64,000 nt of DNA from Culicoidibacter larvae (GCF_005771635.1 NZ_VBWP01000010.1:1-64000); one strand, 5' to 3'; shown: positions 43,096 to 52,640, numbered from the stretch's first letter. Numbers and translations are program-made. The notes: generated by a model not told the origin, from the letters alone.

Positions 43096-43145
43096 GTTTG
43101 CCAAAAATCGTTTTTTTATGAGCACAATAATAATAACTGGAGAGA

Positions 43146-43211
43146 ATATACAAAAATTACACAAAAAGAACACAGACTTTTCGTTGAACCAAATGGCACG
43201 TGTTCTATAAT
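43146..43211 (+). promoter_or_regulatory. Promoter of adhesin 3 with upstream ATATACA element
   Basis: TTGAAC (43184-43189), 16 bp, TATAAT (43206-43211). ATATACA (43146-43152) ends 54 bp before the -10 start, the same distance as at adhesins 1 and 2. The flank upstream of the heptamer differs. Confidence 0.62.
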
Positions 43212-43291
43212 TGGAATTGATATTACTGTAAAATAGGACAAGATGTCGAATAACAGGACAGTATATTAGAATTTAAGGGAGGGTTTCTAAT

Positions 43292-46200
43292 ATGAGTAAA
43301 AAAATTGGAAAACTAATTATTGTATCATTAGCAGCATTGCTCTTGGTACTTACGCAAATGGACTTAAGCGTTTTAGCACAAAGTGACGAAGTGACGCAAG
43401 AGTCATCACAAAATAATACAGGGGAAAACGAGGCGGCTGATGCAGCTGAGGCTGACCAGCTGCAAAGTGAACCAGCAGCTGAAGCCGAAGCGCCAAAAAC
43501 AAGTGTTCAGGGAGGACGGCAACTGTTAGGAGATGCACCAACAACGCAAAATGCATTTGCAGTATATGACGGACAAGATTTGGCAACCAATGCTGACTTT
43601 AGTTATGCACCTAAAGACGCGTACACACCGGCACGAACTTTAAGTATTGCTACTTCATTTCCAGACCGTGCAACAGTAACCGGAGCTAAGATAGAAATTA
43701 AACTTAATAATGTGTTACAACTGGCTGGAGCACCTGGGATGGTTGCAGACGGTACAAATGGCTGGAAGTTTGATCTCGATAAATTAGTAAATGACTATCC
43801 GCAACAGGCTGGGAAAATCAGCAATGCAATTTACACGCCAGAAAAAGTGAATGGCTGGTTAACAGGAAAAGGAACATTAACCTATGAAAAAAACCCCGGA
43901 ACTAATGAGGTTTATTTAGAACTAACCTTAAAATTGAATGTGACTTATTCGGTGCGTTTGTTTAACGGACCAACTGAGACTTTTGCTAATGTAGCGGATA
44001 TTAGTTCGAGCTATACTGAAAATGGAATGGATCATGAAATTGAGAGCAGTAAAATTAATAATGTTACTGTGACTAATGCTCAAAATATCTGGATTAGTAT
44101 GTATCAAGGTGGGACAATGTATCGTTCAATCGGAGATGATGTTACCGTGGGGACATCACTTAATCCATATGTAAATACTGATTCATATAGTGCAGGTCTA
44201 ACTAATGTAGTTGTTAATGAATTGACCTACACTGTGAAAATAAATAAGTTGCTTAACTTGACGGGAGTACGAACATCATCAGGAACACTTTCTTATACAT
44301 TAACAGATGATCCTAGTGATGCAATTTACCAGTATATAACTTATACTGTTTCAAATTTTAAAGTTGCATCTACACTATATTTTGATTTCAAACTTCCGGA
44401 TAATATTGCAACCGGAAATTATCAAGTCTTTTCAATTGGTTCTTATGCTGGGTTTACAAATTCAATCACAAGAGTTGATGGTTCAGTTGAAACTTCAGGG
44501 ATAGTGCACTCATATGGTAGTACAGCAGTCATTTCTGTAAGTGATCCAAATGTGGCATCGGAATTAGAACTGGATACATCTAATCAAACTTTAGCTTTTC
44601 AAGACTTTGATGCCAGTATGAATTTGCTTGGTAATATGCAAGTGAAAAATACTAGTGCTAACGTGATTACTAATCGTTCCGGAAAGTTAGATTTTAGTGC
44701 TTATAGCAGTAAATATGGCGTTGAACAAGTTAGTCTTACGATACCAAACGGTATGCAAGTTAAGAATGTCGTTGCCAAGACAAATTTGAATAATACGTAT
44801 TCGATTGCAACAGTTACTGGAACAGCAGGTGGAGCCGGTCAATATGTAAATATTAGTAAATCGGTATTGGGAATAACAACAGATGCTGAGTATATAACAG
44901 AATTGACTTGGGATTATGCTGGTTCCTTTCCTAGCGGATGGGTTAGCGGCGGTACAAGTTCAAGGTTAGACTACTTCCAAGTTTCCACGATTCGTTATTA
45001 TGGAAAAATTTTAGATATGCCTGCTGATCGAAAATATAATGCGACATTAACAGTCTTTGAAACTGGGAATGTCTCAAATTCTCAAACCAAAACTCAAGCT
45101 ATTACGGTTAATGATAACTCAATTTCTATGGGCTCAACTGTGGGATTAACTGGAAATTTAGTAACAACACAAAGTAGCGGCAGCATTTATTCGGCATCTT
45201 CAACGGTTGATTTTACTAACTATCGCTATAGTAATGATATGATGCGTACCTTAAAAGGGATTGCTTTTTATCTACGTGATACTGATTATACAATAGTTAA
45301 TCCAGATACATTAAAAGTCACCTGGAATGGAAATACCTATCAAACCAGTGATGGAAGTTTGACTGCAATTGAAGGTGTTGATAATTCTAATCATAAATTC
45401 TATAAATTAGAATTACCAGATGTTATTTTAGGTATGGGGAATACAGAAACGGCCAGCACTATATATCCAAATGCAACTGTGACTTATGATTTTAAAATTA
45501 AGCCGTCAGCGCCGACAACTGCGTTAATGGTTCAAGATATCATTTCAGTTACCCCGCTTGATCAATCAATCAGAGTAACTAATGGTGGTTGGTACAGTGT
45601 GTACCTTACTACTGATAAATATAATGTAACCGGACAGGCTAATTCAAATATCCCACTTGGTTCTTACCGTCAAGGCTATGCTTTCAATATTACTGCTAAA
45701 AAAGCATTTTTAGTTACAACGGCAGCTAATCTTGATGATGGCCCATGGGTGAGCTATGATTATGATACTAATCAATCAATCATTGATCTGAATCCAAGCG
45801 GTGATGCTAAGTATCAATTGGCGGTAACAAATAATTCAGGACAAACAATTAATGGTTACACTGCACTTGTGCCGATTCCAAAGTATGGTGAAAAAACAGA
45901 CTTAACACCAGCCACACCTGGAGAGTGGAATCCAAGCTATCATTTGCAAAAAGAAGCTTTTGGCTGGACAACAGCATTATTAGAAGAAATTAACACTTCT
46001 GCAACAGCTCTCGATTATCAGGTCCTTTATGCAACAACATATGAGACTAGTATCTCTTCACCAAATTTTGTCACATGGGATACTATTACAAATAAAGATA
46101 ATATTCGCATGGTAAAAATATTTACAACTGATGCAATTCCTGATGGGACATTAGATGTTATTGATTTTCCATTGGCATTAACCGATCCATTAGCTGATGC

Positions 46201-48853
46201 TCATGCTGGCAATATGAATATTTATTCAGCACGTGTATATAGCAGTATTGATGGTAGTGCCGGATATAAACCAAGTGAGCCAATTGCAATTCGCTTAAAA
46301 ACTGGTATCGTGACTGGTATCGTCTTCAATGATGATAACCGCAATGGATTGCAGGATGCTGGTGAAATTGGACGCAACGGAGTTTCCGTTATTGCCTATG
46401 AAGCGGGAACAACAAATCAATTAGCAACCGCAACAACTCAAACACACGATGGTATCGCCGGAGTCTATAAATTTATGGGCTTAGATAAAAATCAAAATGT
46501 TGATATTGTATTTGGTAATCCAAACACTGATGATTCAACTCGTTTCAGTCCAGTTACTAGTGGTGGTTCAACACCAACAGAAGCTGCCGATCATTTAAAA
46601 GCGACAACTGCAAACATTACGCCTAGTACTACTATCTCGACGACAATCAATGCCGGATTAATTACCCCAACCGAAGTTACTATGGATGCTCAGGGTGGTG
46701 AAACTGCCGATAATGTAATTAAGCGTTACCCGGGAGAAACCATTGCAAGTGAACCTGCAGTTACTAGAGAAGGCTATACGTTTAATGGTTGGTTTACAGC
46801 AAGCACCGGTGGAACATTAGTAACCTTCCCGTACACAGTGGGAGTTCAAGATACAACATTATATGCACAATACACAGTAAATCAATACACATTGAGCTAT
46901 GATGTTGCAACCAATGGTGGCGAAAGTGGTGTTCCGGCAACACAAACAATTAACTACGGTACAAAAGCAACAAAACCAGCTGATGCAACCAAAACCGGCT
47001 ATACATTTAATGGTTGGTTTACGGCAGCAAGCGGCGGCACAGCATGGGATTTCAACACGACAACAATGCCAGCTGCCAATACAACTTTGTATGCGCAGTT
47101 CAGTATCAATACATATACGACTACTTTTAATATCGATGGAGTTGTAATAACGACTGATGTTGTTTATGGCAATAAAGTAGTTGAACCGGCAACTCCAAGT
47201 AAAGAAGGTTATACTTTCTTAGGTTGGTATACTGTCGCTACTGGCGGAACTCAGTGGAATTTCTCTACTGGAACAATGCCGGCAAATAACATGACACTTT
47301 ATGCACAGTACTCAGTTAATTCATACACACTGAGCTTTGATATTGCAACCAATGGTGGCAGCGGAACCGCGCCAACTAATCAAACGGTTAACTACGGAAC
47401 CAAAGCAACTAAACCTACTGATCCAAGCAAAACCGGATATAGTTTTGCCGGTTGGTTTGATGCCTCAACCGGTGGTAATGCTTGGGACTTTAGTACCAAA
47501 ACTATGCCAGCGAATGATGTGACGTTGTATGCGCAATTCGGTGTTGATCAATACACAGTGAGCTTTAATAATGAAGGCACAATAACAACGGAAACAGTGG
47601 CGTATGGTGCGTTAGTACCGAAGCCAGTGGACCCAAGTAAATTGGGCTACACATTCAATGGCTGGTTTGATGCTGAAACTGGTGGTAACGAGTGGAACTT
47701 CAGTAGTGACACGATGCCAGCGAATTATCTGAATCTCTATGTCCAATATAGCGCCAATACATATACATTGAGTTTTGATGCGAAAGACGGAAGTACAGTA
47801 CCGGCGATTAGCGCCGCTACTGATACACCAATTGATATTGATGCCCAAGTTACAACGAAAGATGGCTACACTTTCTTAGGATGGTATGATAGCAATAACA
47901 CGCAAGTAAGTGGAACAATCAATATGTATCCATACAACGCAACCTTAACTGCGAAATGGCAAGGGATTGATCAAACAATCCACTTAGATGTGAATGATGG
48001 TGATGCAACAAGTGTACCAGCAGCGATTGTAAAACCGACCGGAGACAGTGTGAATCTTGAAACGGTTGTACCAACCAGAGCCGGATATAGTTTTATTGGT
48101 TGGTTTGATGCAAGCGATGTGCAACATAGCGGAACATTTGTGATGCCGGTAGGCGGTCTACAGCTGAAAGCGAAGTGGACAGCAGTTAATCAAGTGATTA
48201 CTTTCAATACTTATGGCGGCAGTGGTGTAGATTCAATTGTGGCACCAACTGACAGTACCGTAGACATCAGCAGTGTAACAACAGAACAATGGAGTTATGG
48301 CTTCCTTGGCTGGTTTGACGAAAATGGAACACAATACAGCGGAACATTTGCGATGCCAGCAGGCGGATTACAACTGCAAGCGAAATGGCAAGATTATATT
48401 GCTGATGGCACTTGGATAATTTCAGCTAATGATTTCAAAATGACTTTTGCTGAGCTACAAGCAAAAATTGCTGATGGTACAATAGTAGATAGTATTATCA
48501 TTAAGTCTGATGCGCGTGCAATTGATAAGTTGACAAACAGTGACTTAGGACCACTGCAAGTATTGAATATTAGCGAATTAACAAGCGCACCTAAAGCTGG
48601 TACATATCAAATGACAATTGCTTACACTAATCCGTCAGCAACTGTCAGCACTTATGACTTGTATACAACTAATGAACGAGTTTTAAGTACGACAATTAAT
48701 GTTGAAGTAACTGCTGAGAATACAAACAGCAGCTCAACAAATGGATTGCCACAGAGTGGGCAAAATATTACTTTTGCTGCTTTGATTGGAATCATCTTAG
48801 TTGTTGTTGCAGGAATATTACTTGTATTCAGCCGCTCTAAAAAGCGTTTGTAA
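43292..48853 (+). CDS. Giant adhesin 3 with eight InlB B repeats and LPQSG signal
   Basis: 1853-residue surface protein, the largest in the window. It has a signal peptide (cleavage near VLAQS), an acidic linker ending GGRQLLGDA, a ~900-residue beta-rich head related in plan to adhesin 1, and a SdrD B-like domain (about 1006-1105; GIVFNDDNRNGLQDAGE). Eight InlB B repeats follow (about 1130-1705): five of the GGxxWxF type and three of the SGTxxMPxGGL type. A LapB-like pre-anchor domain precedes LPQSG at 1819-1823, a hydrophobic helix and SRSKKRL. LPQSG departs from LPXTG at the threonine. AGGGAGGG precedes the ATG. Likely an adhesin or biofilm protein. Confidence 0.9.
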   Translation: MSKKIGKLIIVSLAALLLVLTQMDLSVLAQSDEVTQESSQNNTGENEAADAAEADQLQSEPAAEAEAPKTSVQGGRQLLGDAPTTQNAFAVYDGQDLATNADFSYAPKDAYTPARTLSIATSFPDRATVTGAKIEIKLNNVLQLAGAPGMVADGTNGWKFDLDKLVNDYPQQAGKISNAIYTPEKVNGWLTGKGTLTYEKNPGTNEVYLELTLKLNVTYSVRLFNGPTETFANVADISSSYTENGMDHEIESSKINNVTVTNAQNIWISMYQGGTMYRSIGDDVTVGTSLNPYVNTDSYSAGLTNVVVNELTYTVKINKLLNLTGVRTSSGTLSYTLTDDPSDAIYQYITYTVSNFKVASTLYFDFKLPDNIATGNYQVFSIGSYAGFTNSITRVDGSVETSGIVHSYGSTAVISVSDPNVASELELDTSNQTLAFQDFDASMNLLGNMQVKNTSANVITNRSGKLDFSAYSSKYGVEQVSLTIPNGMQVKNVVAKTNLNNTYSIATVTGTAGGAGQYVNISKSVLGITTDAEYITELTWDYAGSFPSGWVSGGTSSRLDYFQVSTIRYYGKILDMPADRKYNATLTVFETGNVSNSQTKTQAITVNDNSISMGSTVGLTGNLVTTQSSGSIYSASSTVDFTNYRYSNDMMRTLKGIAFYLRDTDYTIVNPDTLKVTWNGNTYQTSDGSLTAIEGVDNSNHKFYKLELPDVILGMGNTETASTIYPNATVTYDFKIKPSAPTTALMVQDIISVTPLDQSIRVTNGGWYSVYLTTDKYNVTGQANSNIPLGSYRQGYAFNITAKKAFLVTTAANLDDGPWVSYDYDTNQSIIDLNPSGDAKYQLAVTNNSGQTINGYTALVPIPKYGEKTDLTPATPGEWNPSYHLQKEAFGWTTALLEEINTSATALDYQVLYATTYETSISSPNFVTWDTITNKDNIRMVKIFTTDAIPDGTLDVIDFPLALTDPLADAHAGNMNIYSARVYSSIDGSAGYKPSEPIAIRLKTGIVTGIVFNDDNRNGLQDAGEIGRNGVSVIAYEAGTTNQLATATTQTHDGIAGVYKFMGLDKNQNVDIVFGNPNTDDSTRFSPVTSGGSTPTEAADHLKATTANITPSTTISTTINAGLITPTEVTMDAQGGETADNVIKRYPGETIASEPAVTREGYTFNGWFTASTGGTLVTFPYTVGVQDTTLYAQYTVNQYTLSYDVATNGGESGVPATQTINYGTKATKPADATKTGYTFNGWFTAASGGTAWDFNTTTMPAANTTLYAQFSINTYTTTFNIDGVVITTDVVYGNKVVEPATPSKEGYTFLGWYTVATGGTQWNFSTGTMPANNMTLYAQYSVNSYTLSFDIATNGGSGTAPTNQTVNYGTKATKPTDPSKTGYSFAGWFDASTGGNAWDFSTKTMPANDVTLYAQFGVDQYTVSFNNEGTITTETVAYGALVPKPVDPSKLGYTFNGWFDAETGGNEWNFSSDTMPANYLNLYVQYSANTYTLSFDAKDGSTVPAISAATDTPIDIDAQVTTKDGYTFLGWYDSNNTQVSGTINMYPYNATLTAKWQGIDQTIHLDVNDGDATSVPAAIVKPTGDSVNLETVVPTRAGYSFIGWFDASDVQHSGTFVMPVGGLQLKAKWTAVNQVITFNTYGGSGVDSIVAPTDSTVDISSVTTEQWSYGFLGWFDENGTQYSGTFAMPAGGLQLQAKWQDYIADGTWIISANDFKMTFAELQAKIADGTIVDSIIIKSDARAIDKLTNSDLGPLQVLNISELTSAPKAGTYQMTIAYTNPSATVSTYDLYTTNERVLSTTINVEVTAENTNSSSTNGLPQSGQNITFAALIGIILVVVAGILLVFSRSKKRL

Positions 48854-48861
48854 AATAGTAA

Positions 48862-48902
48862 GCGACAGATGAAGAGGGCATGTGCTCTCTTCTTTGTCGG
48901 TT
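48862..48902 (+). terminator. Imperfect hairpin after adhesin 3
   Basis: GCGACAGATGAAGAG can fold with CTCTCTTCTTTGTCG; no clean T run follows, so termination may be leaky. Confidence 0.5.
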
Positions 48903-48922
48903 CATAATAGAGACCGGTTTTA

Positions 48923-48951
48923 TTGACAATTGTTTATGGCCACTCTAAAAT
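48923..48951 (+). promoter_or_regulatory. Promoter of two-component module 2
   Basis: TTGACA (48923-48928), 17 bp, TAAAAT (48946-48951): a near-consensus promoter with a leader of about 28 nt that consists mostly of the G7 ribosome-binding site. Confidence 0.85.
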
Positions 48952-48985
48952 GAATATGAAGTATAAGGTAACGGGGGGGACACCG

Positions 48986-49663
48986 ATGAAAAAAATATTA
49001 TTTGTTGATGATGATGCTAAATATCAAATGCTGATAAAGGAATTACTTGAGCTTGATGGTTATGAGGTTCTAACAGCAAGCAATGCCATGGATGGCGTTG
49101 AAATATATAAAAACACTGATGATATCGATTTAGTTATTAGTGATTTAAAGATGCAAACAATTGATGGGTTGCAGCTACTTAGCATTATCAGAAAGTATAA
49201 TAATCAGGCGAAAGTCATTATTTTGACTGGCTCTGATAATCCTCATGATGAATTGCTAGGGCTAGATTTACGAGCAAATGAATATCTGAAAAAGTCAATT
49301 GACATCTCGGTATTACTTAAAAGAATTCAATTAGTTCTTGAACAAACTGTTGAGATCAGCGGCCAAAATATTCTGACCAGCAATTTTGAGAATATTGTTG
49401 TTGATAAACAAAATTATAAAGTTCAAAAAAATGACATTTATTATGAATTAACTAAGACTGAGTTTGCTTTGTTAGTTTATTTTTTGGAGCATAAAAATGA
49501 AGTGCTGAACCGCGAAGACATACTCAAGGAAGTCTGGCGTATTTCAAATACTTTTGGTGATGATCGTGCTGTTGATACCTATGTAAAAAAACTGCGTTCA
49601 AAATTACGGATTTCAAGTATTTATACTGTTCGCGGTGTTGGTTATGAATGGGTTGAACGATAA
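48986..49663 (+). CDS. OmpR/PhoB-family response regulator, module 2
   Basis: 225-residue paralogue of the regulator at 32889. The receiver has FVDDDAKYQMLIKELL, phospho-acceptor Asp in VISDLKMQTIDG, and Thr in IILTGS. The conserved Lys-Pro pair is Lys-Ser (LKKSID). A winged helix ends VRGVGYEWVER. ATG 48986 lies 6 bases after seven consecutive G, the longest G run in the window; the frame is open further upstream but lies across the promoter. The kinase gene starts on its stop codon (TAATG). Strong promoter upstream. Role as for module 1: probable control of the adhesin cluster. Confidence 0.92.
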   Translation: MKKILFVDDDAKYQMLIKELLELDGYEVLTASNAMDGVEIYKNTDDIDLVISDLKMQTIDGLQLLSIIRKYNNQAKVIILTGSDNPHDELLGLDLRANEYLKKSIDISVLLKRIQLVLEQTVEISGQNILTSNFENIVVDKQNYKVQKNDIYYELTKTEFALLVYFLEHKNEVLNREDILKEVWRISNTFGDDRAVDTYVKKLRSKLRISSIYTVRGVGYEWVER

Positions 49664-51066
49664 TGAATAATAAAAAAACAAGGAGACTATTTTATGTTTT
49701 GGCAATCGGTTATTTTGCAATCGTTGTTTTTTTAGTGTTCCTTATCTATCAGATGCCATTAATATATACCAATTTAAATACCCAGCATATTGAGAGCACT
49801 AAAACCGAGATTCAGACGGCAATTAATACTAAGACCGGGGAGGATTTGGCGACAAATCTTGCCCGTATTCAAGAACAAAATAATATGGAGTTAGTAGTGG
49901 TGACGCCGGAGGCGATTGTTTATTCCTCAATGCCTACTGCTGATTTTGCGATGCTAACAGAAATTTTTGATGGCCAAAACTTAAGCTACGAGGGTGCAAA
50001 ATTATTTCAGGCAGAAGATGGCACCAGTTATCAAGTGTGGGTTGCTTTCTATAAAGTTGATTCCGAAGCCTTTTTTGCTAACATGCTGATTATCATGGTT
50101 ATTAGTGTTGTTATTTTAACGATAATTATCGGTCTGCTTTTATTGGTTATCTTCCGCCAGTCAATTAAGCCATTGACACGATTACGTGATAACATCAATA
50201 AATTACGTGCTTATCGTTTGAAAGAATTACGTGGAGTAAATAATAGTGATGCTGATTATGATTTATTATCAAAGGCACTTGGCGAATTTACCGACGATTT
50301 GCAAGGGAAATTCGACACCATTGGTACAGAATATACGCTTTTGGAACAGCAGTTACAGGAAAAACAGGAGCTTTATCAAACAAAAATGCAGATGGTCCAG
50401 TCTTTAGTACATGATACTAAGGCACCAATCAGTATGGAATTGTTTTCGATTAAGCAGTTGAAAGAGGCACTTGGAGAATATCCTGAGCTTATCGCCAAAC
50501 TAGATGGTATGCAACAAAATAACGAGGAACTTATGGCTGAAATTATCGATATGATGCATATTATTAAGGATAAAGAGAGCGAGATGATTTTGGAGAAAGA
50601 AATTGTTGACCTGGCGGAAGTCGTCCGCTCAACAATCCGTCGTTTTGATGCAGCTATCCAGGAAAAGAATCTTTTTTACTCAATAGATATGCCGCAAAAA
50701 CTGCCAATACTCGTCAATAAAATTCAAATCAAGCAATTACTTTTCAATATCATTTCCAACGTTTGCCAATATACTGAAATTGATGGCGAATTTGAATTGG
50801 TGCTTTATGATGAAGATGAGCAGCTGCATATTATTGCTGCAAATGAGGTGCAGGATACTTCAAAGATTGATTTTGGTAAAGTGTTTGAACTCTTTTATCT
50901 ACCGGAAGCAAATGACAATAATACGGCGACCGGTATTGGTATGTATACCATCAAGCACATGGTTGATATTTATAACGGTACGGCACGTTTTGAACCAAGC
51001 GAGAGTGGAGTTGTGCTGACAATTACTATTCCTAACCCAAAGGAACCGGGTGATAGCCATGCGTAA
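49663..51066 (+). CDS. Sensor histidine kinase, module 2
   Basis: 467 residues, colinear with the kinase of module 1. It has two transmembrane helices (about 10-30 and 147-172) around an extracytoplasmic region with YQVWVAFYKVDSEAFF. The HisKA motif is QSLVHDTKAPI (phospho-His present), the N box FNIISNVCQY and the G box GIGMYTIKHMVDIYNG. The residue at +4 from the phospho-His, usually Thr or Asn and needed for phosphatase activity, is Ala here, so this kinase may act mainly as a phospho-donor. It overlaps the accessory gene by 8 bases. Confidence 0.9.
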   Translation: MNNKKTRRLFYVLAIGYFAIVVFLVFLIYQMPLIYTNLNTQHIESTKTEIQTAINTKTGEDLATNLARIQEQNNMELVVVTPEAIVYSSMPTADFAMLTEIFDGQNLSYEGAKLFQAEDGTSYQVWVAFYKVDSEAFFANMLIIMVISVVILTIIIGLLLLVIFRQSIKPLTRLRDNINKLRAYRLKELRGVNNSDADYDLLSKALGEFTDDLQGKFDTIGTEYTLLEQQLQEKQELYQTKMQMVQSLVHDTKAPISMELFSIKQLKEALGEYPELIAKLDGMQQNNEELMAEIIDMMHIIKDKESEMILEKEIVDLAEVVRSTIRRFDAAIQEKNLFYSIDMPQKLPILVNKIQIKQLLFNIISNVCQYTEIDGEFELVLYDEDEQLHIIAANEVQDTSKIDFGKVFELFYLPEANDNNTATGIGMYTIKHMVDIYNGTARFEPSESGVVLTITIPNPKEPGDSHA

Positions 51067-51772
51067 GAAGTTATTAGCAATACTTTGCCTTGTTCCGCTT
51101 CTTCTGTTCTTGCAGAACCTGCCGGTTCATGCAACAATCCCGACTTCGCGAGCCGAGGCCAGCGAAGCGGCGATGGCAGCGCTGGAGAAAATTGAAGACC
51201 GCGCCGGCACTTACGAAGTCAAGCTTGTTTATGAACAGAACGGCCGGACGATAACTGAGACAGTATTGATGACGATAACGGCCGCGAATACGGTTATCCA
51301 AGAACCAATTGCAATTGATGCGCAAAATGTTATTGTTGCGTTGGCGGATGTATCGCAAATGAGCGCTACTGACTGGATAACTTTAGCTCAAGCCCATGCA
51401 TGGAACACACAGACGTTGGCAGACTTGAATGTTCAGGCAGATACCAGCAGCATTCAGAACAAGGTTGGTGTCTACCCGATTACTTTTGTAACTGATAATG
51501 GTGTTGCCACTACAATTCAAGCTGAAGTGCAGGATCTGACTGCGAGTGGTGAGAACGCGGCGGTTATTTACCAAGCTAATATGAAAAATGGCTGGCATGA
51601 AACCAGCTATCAGGAAAATAAATTTATGTGGGCCAACTTCGGTAACTGGTTTGATATTACCATTAGCGGCGTGTTGTTGCTGGGATTTGCGATTCCAATT
51701 ACTATTTTAATTATTGAATATGTTGTAACAAAGCAAATTATTCAGAAGCTTATTGATGTGTTGGGGAAATAG
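51059..51772 (+). CDS. Membrane-anchored accessory protein with adhesin-like domain, module 2
   Basis: 237 residues, paralogue of the protein at 34947. It has a signal peptide (LLAILCLVPLLLFLQ, cleavage near VHA), an Ig-like strand set (AGTYEVKLVYEQNGRTI), and the LapB-like domain (IAIDAQNVIVAL, AHAWNTQTL, GVYPITFVTD). A Trp-rich linker differs from module 1. A C-terminal transmembrane helix (about 200-222) and a short cytoplasmic tail follow. ATG 51059 lies inside the kinase gene. The conserved domain and divergent linker suggest that both accessory proteins recognise a related ligand but couple to different kinases. Confidence 0.85.
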   Translation: MRKKLLAILCLVPLLLFLQNLPVHATIPTSRAEASEAAMAALEKIEDRAGTYEVKLVYEQNGRTITETVLMTITAANTVIQEPIAIDAQNVIVALADVSQMSATDWITLAQAHAWNTQTLADLNVQADTSSIQNKVGVYPITFVTDNGVATTIQAEVQDLTASGENAAVIYQANMKNGWHETSYQENKFMWANFGNWFDITISGVLLLGFAIPITILIIEYVVTKQIIQKLIDVLGK

Positions 51773-51803
51773 AAAAACGGCCGCCTTTAGGGCGGCCGTT
51801 TTT
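51773..51803 (+). terminator. Terminator of module 2
   Basis: AAAAACGGCCGCC pairs with GGCGGCCGTTTTT. Confidence 0.94.
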
Positions 51804-51824
51804 AATCTTCTTCACAAAAAAAAC

Positions 51825-51855
51825 TTGACTTGAAGTTCACTTCAGGTGATAAAAT
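51825..51855 (+). promoter_or_regulatory. MerR-type promoter of the decarboxylase-family gene
   Basis: TTGACT (51825-51830), 19 bp, TAAAAT (51850-51855). The spacer dyad TGAAGTTCACTTCA is nearly repeated in the merR promoter at 53073-53103. Confidence 0.85.
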
Positions 51856-51878
51856 ATAGTTGAATAGGAGTGATGGCG

Positions 51879-52622
51879 ATGACGCGAAAAGATAAGTATC
51901 AAGAGAAGTTTCGTGAATTATTTGGTAGTTATCCGGAGCTGACTGGAAGCAGTGATCCGGAATTGATGGAAATTTTGCAGAAGATGATTTTTGGTGATGT
52001 TTTTAGTATTGGTGAGTTGGATGATCAGTTGCGTGAATTGATTACTGTTGTTTTACTAAGTGTGCAACAAGCTTTGCCACAGTTGCGCAGTCATGTCGGT
52101 GCTGCGTTGCGGATTGGTAATTCGCCCTTAGCGATTCGGGAGGCAATTTACCAATGTGCACCGTTTATTGGCTTTCCGCGGGTATTGAATGCAGTGAATA
52201 CTATGAATGAAGTTTTTGCTGAGCAGGAGATAGCTTTGCCATTGGCGGCGAGTGCAACGGTGGATGAGGCATCGCGTCATGAACGCGGAGTGGCGATTCA
52301 GGGTGAGTTGTATGGCAGTGGCATGCGTGAGCGTTTTGCCAAGATGCCGGAAGAGTTGCGTGAACCATTGGTTGATTTGTTGACTGATGCTTGTTTTGGG
52401 GATTTCTACACCCGTGATGGGCTGGATACCCGGCAGCGTGAGCTTTTGGTGTTTTGTGGCTTGATAGCAATTGGTGCCGACTTTCAGATTGCTTCCCATG
52501 CTCGGGGTAATATGAAGGCAGGTAACAGCAGAGAGGTGCTAATGGCCGCAATTATCCACTGTATCCCATATATTGGTTTTCCATATGGGTTGAATGCATT
52601 AGCGATTGTGCAGGATTTATAA
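51879..52622 (+). CDS. Carboxymuconolactone decarboxylase-family protein, two domains
   Basis: 247-residue fusion of two CMD domains. Each half has the family helix pattern and a matching motif (YQCAPFIGFPRVLNA and IHCIPYIGFPYGLNA). Unlike AhpD there is no CxxC redox pair, so it is closer to gamma-carboxymuconolactone decarboxylases. Firmicute relatives often sit beside AdhR/NmlR-type merR genes and are thought to act in electrophile stress. ATG 51879 has AGGAG 8 bases upstream; ATG 51873 is possible. The promoter has the same MerR operator as the convergent regulator gene. Confidence 0.9.
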   Translation: MTRKDKYQEKFRELFGSYPELTGSSDPELMEILQKMIFGDVFSIGELDDQLRELITVVLLSVQQALPQLRSHVGAALRIGNSPLAIREAIYQCAPFIGFPRVLNAVNTMNEVFAEQEIALPLAASATVDEASRHERGVAIQGELYGSGMRERFAKMPEELREPLVDLLTDACFGDFYTRDGLDTRQRELLVFCGLIAIGADFQIASHARGNMKAGNSREVLMAAIIHCIPYIGFPYGLNALAIVQDL

Positions 52623-52640
52623 CATTTTGGAGAAAGAGAA

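Noticed and set aside
43023-43121. 32-codon hydrophobic reading frame
   Set aside because: The G run is 20 bases from the ATG, and the frame runs through a palindromic terminator.
42813-43236. Two short plus-strand frames between adhesins 2 and 3
   Set aside because: They cross hairpins and promoter elements, lack ribosome-binding sites, and their composition is not protein-like.
32872-48979. G runs as G-quadruplexes
   Set aside because: Each leader has a single G run; a quadruplex needs four nearby.
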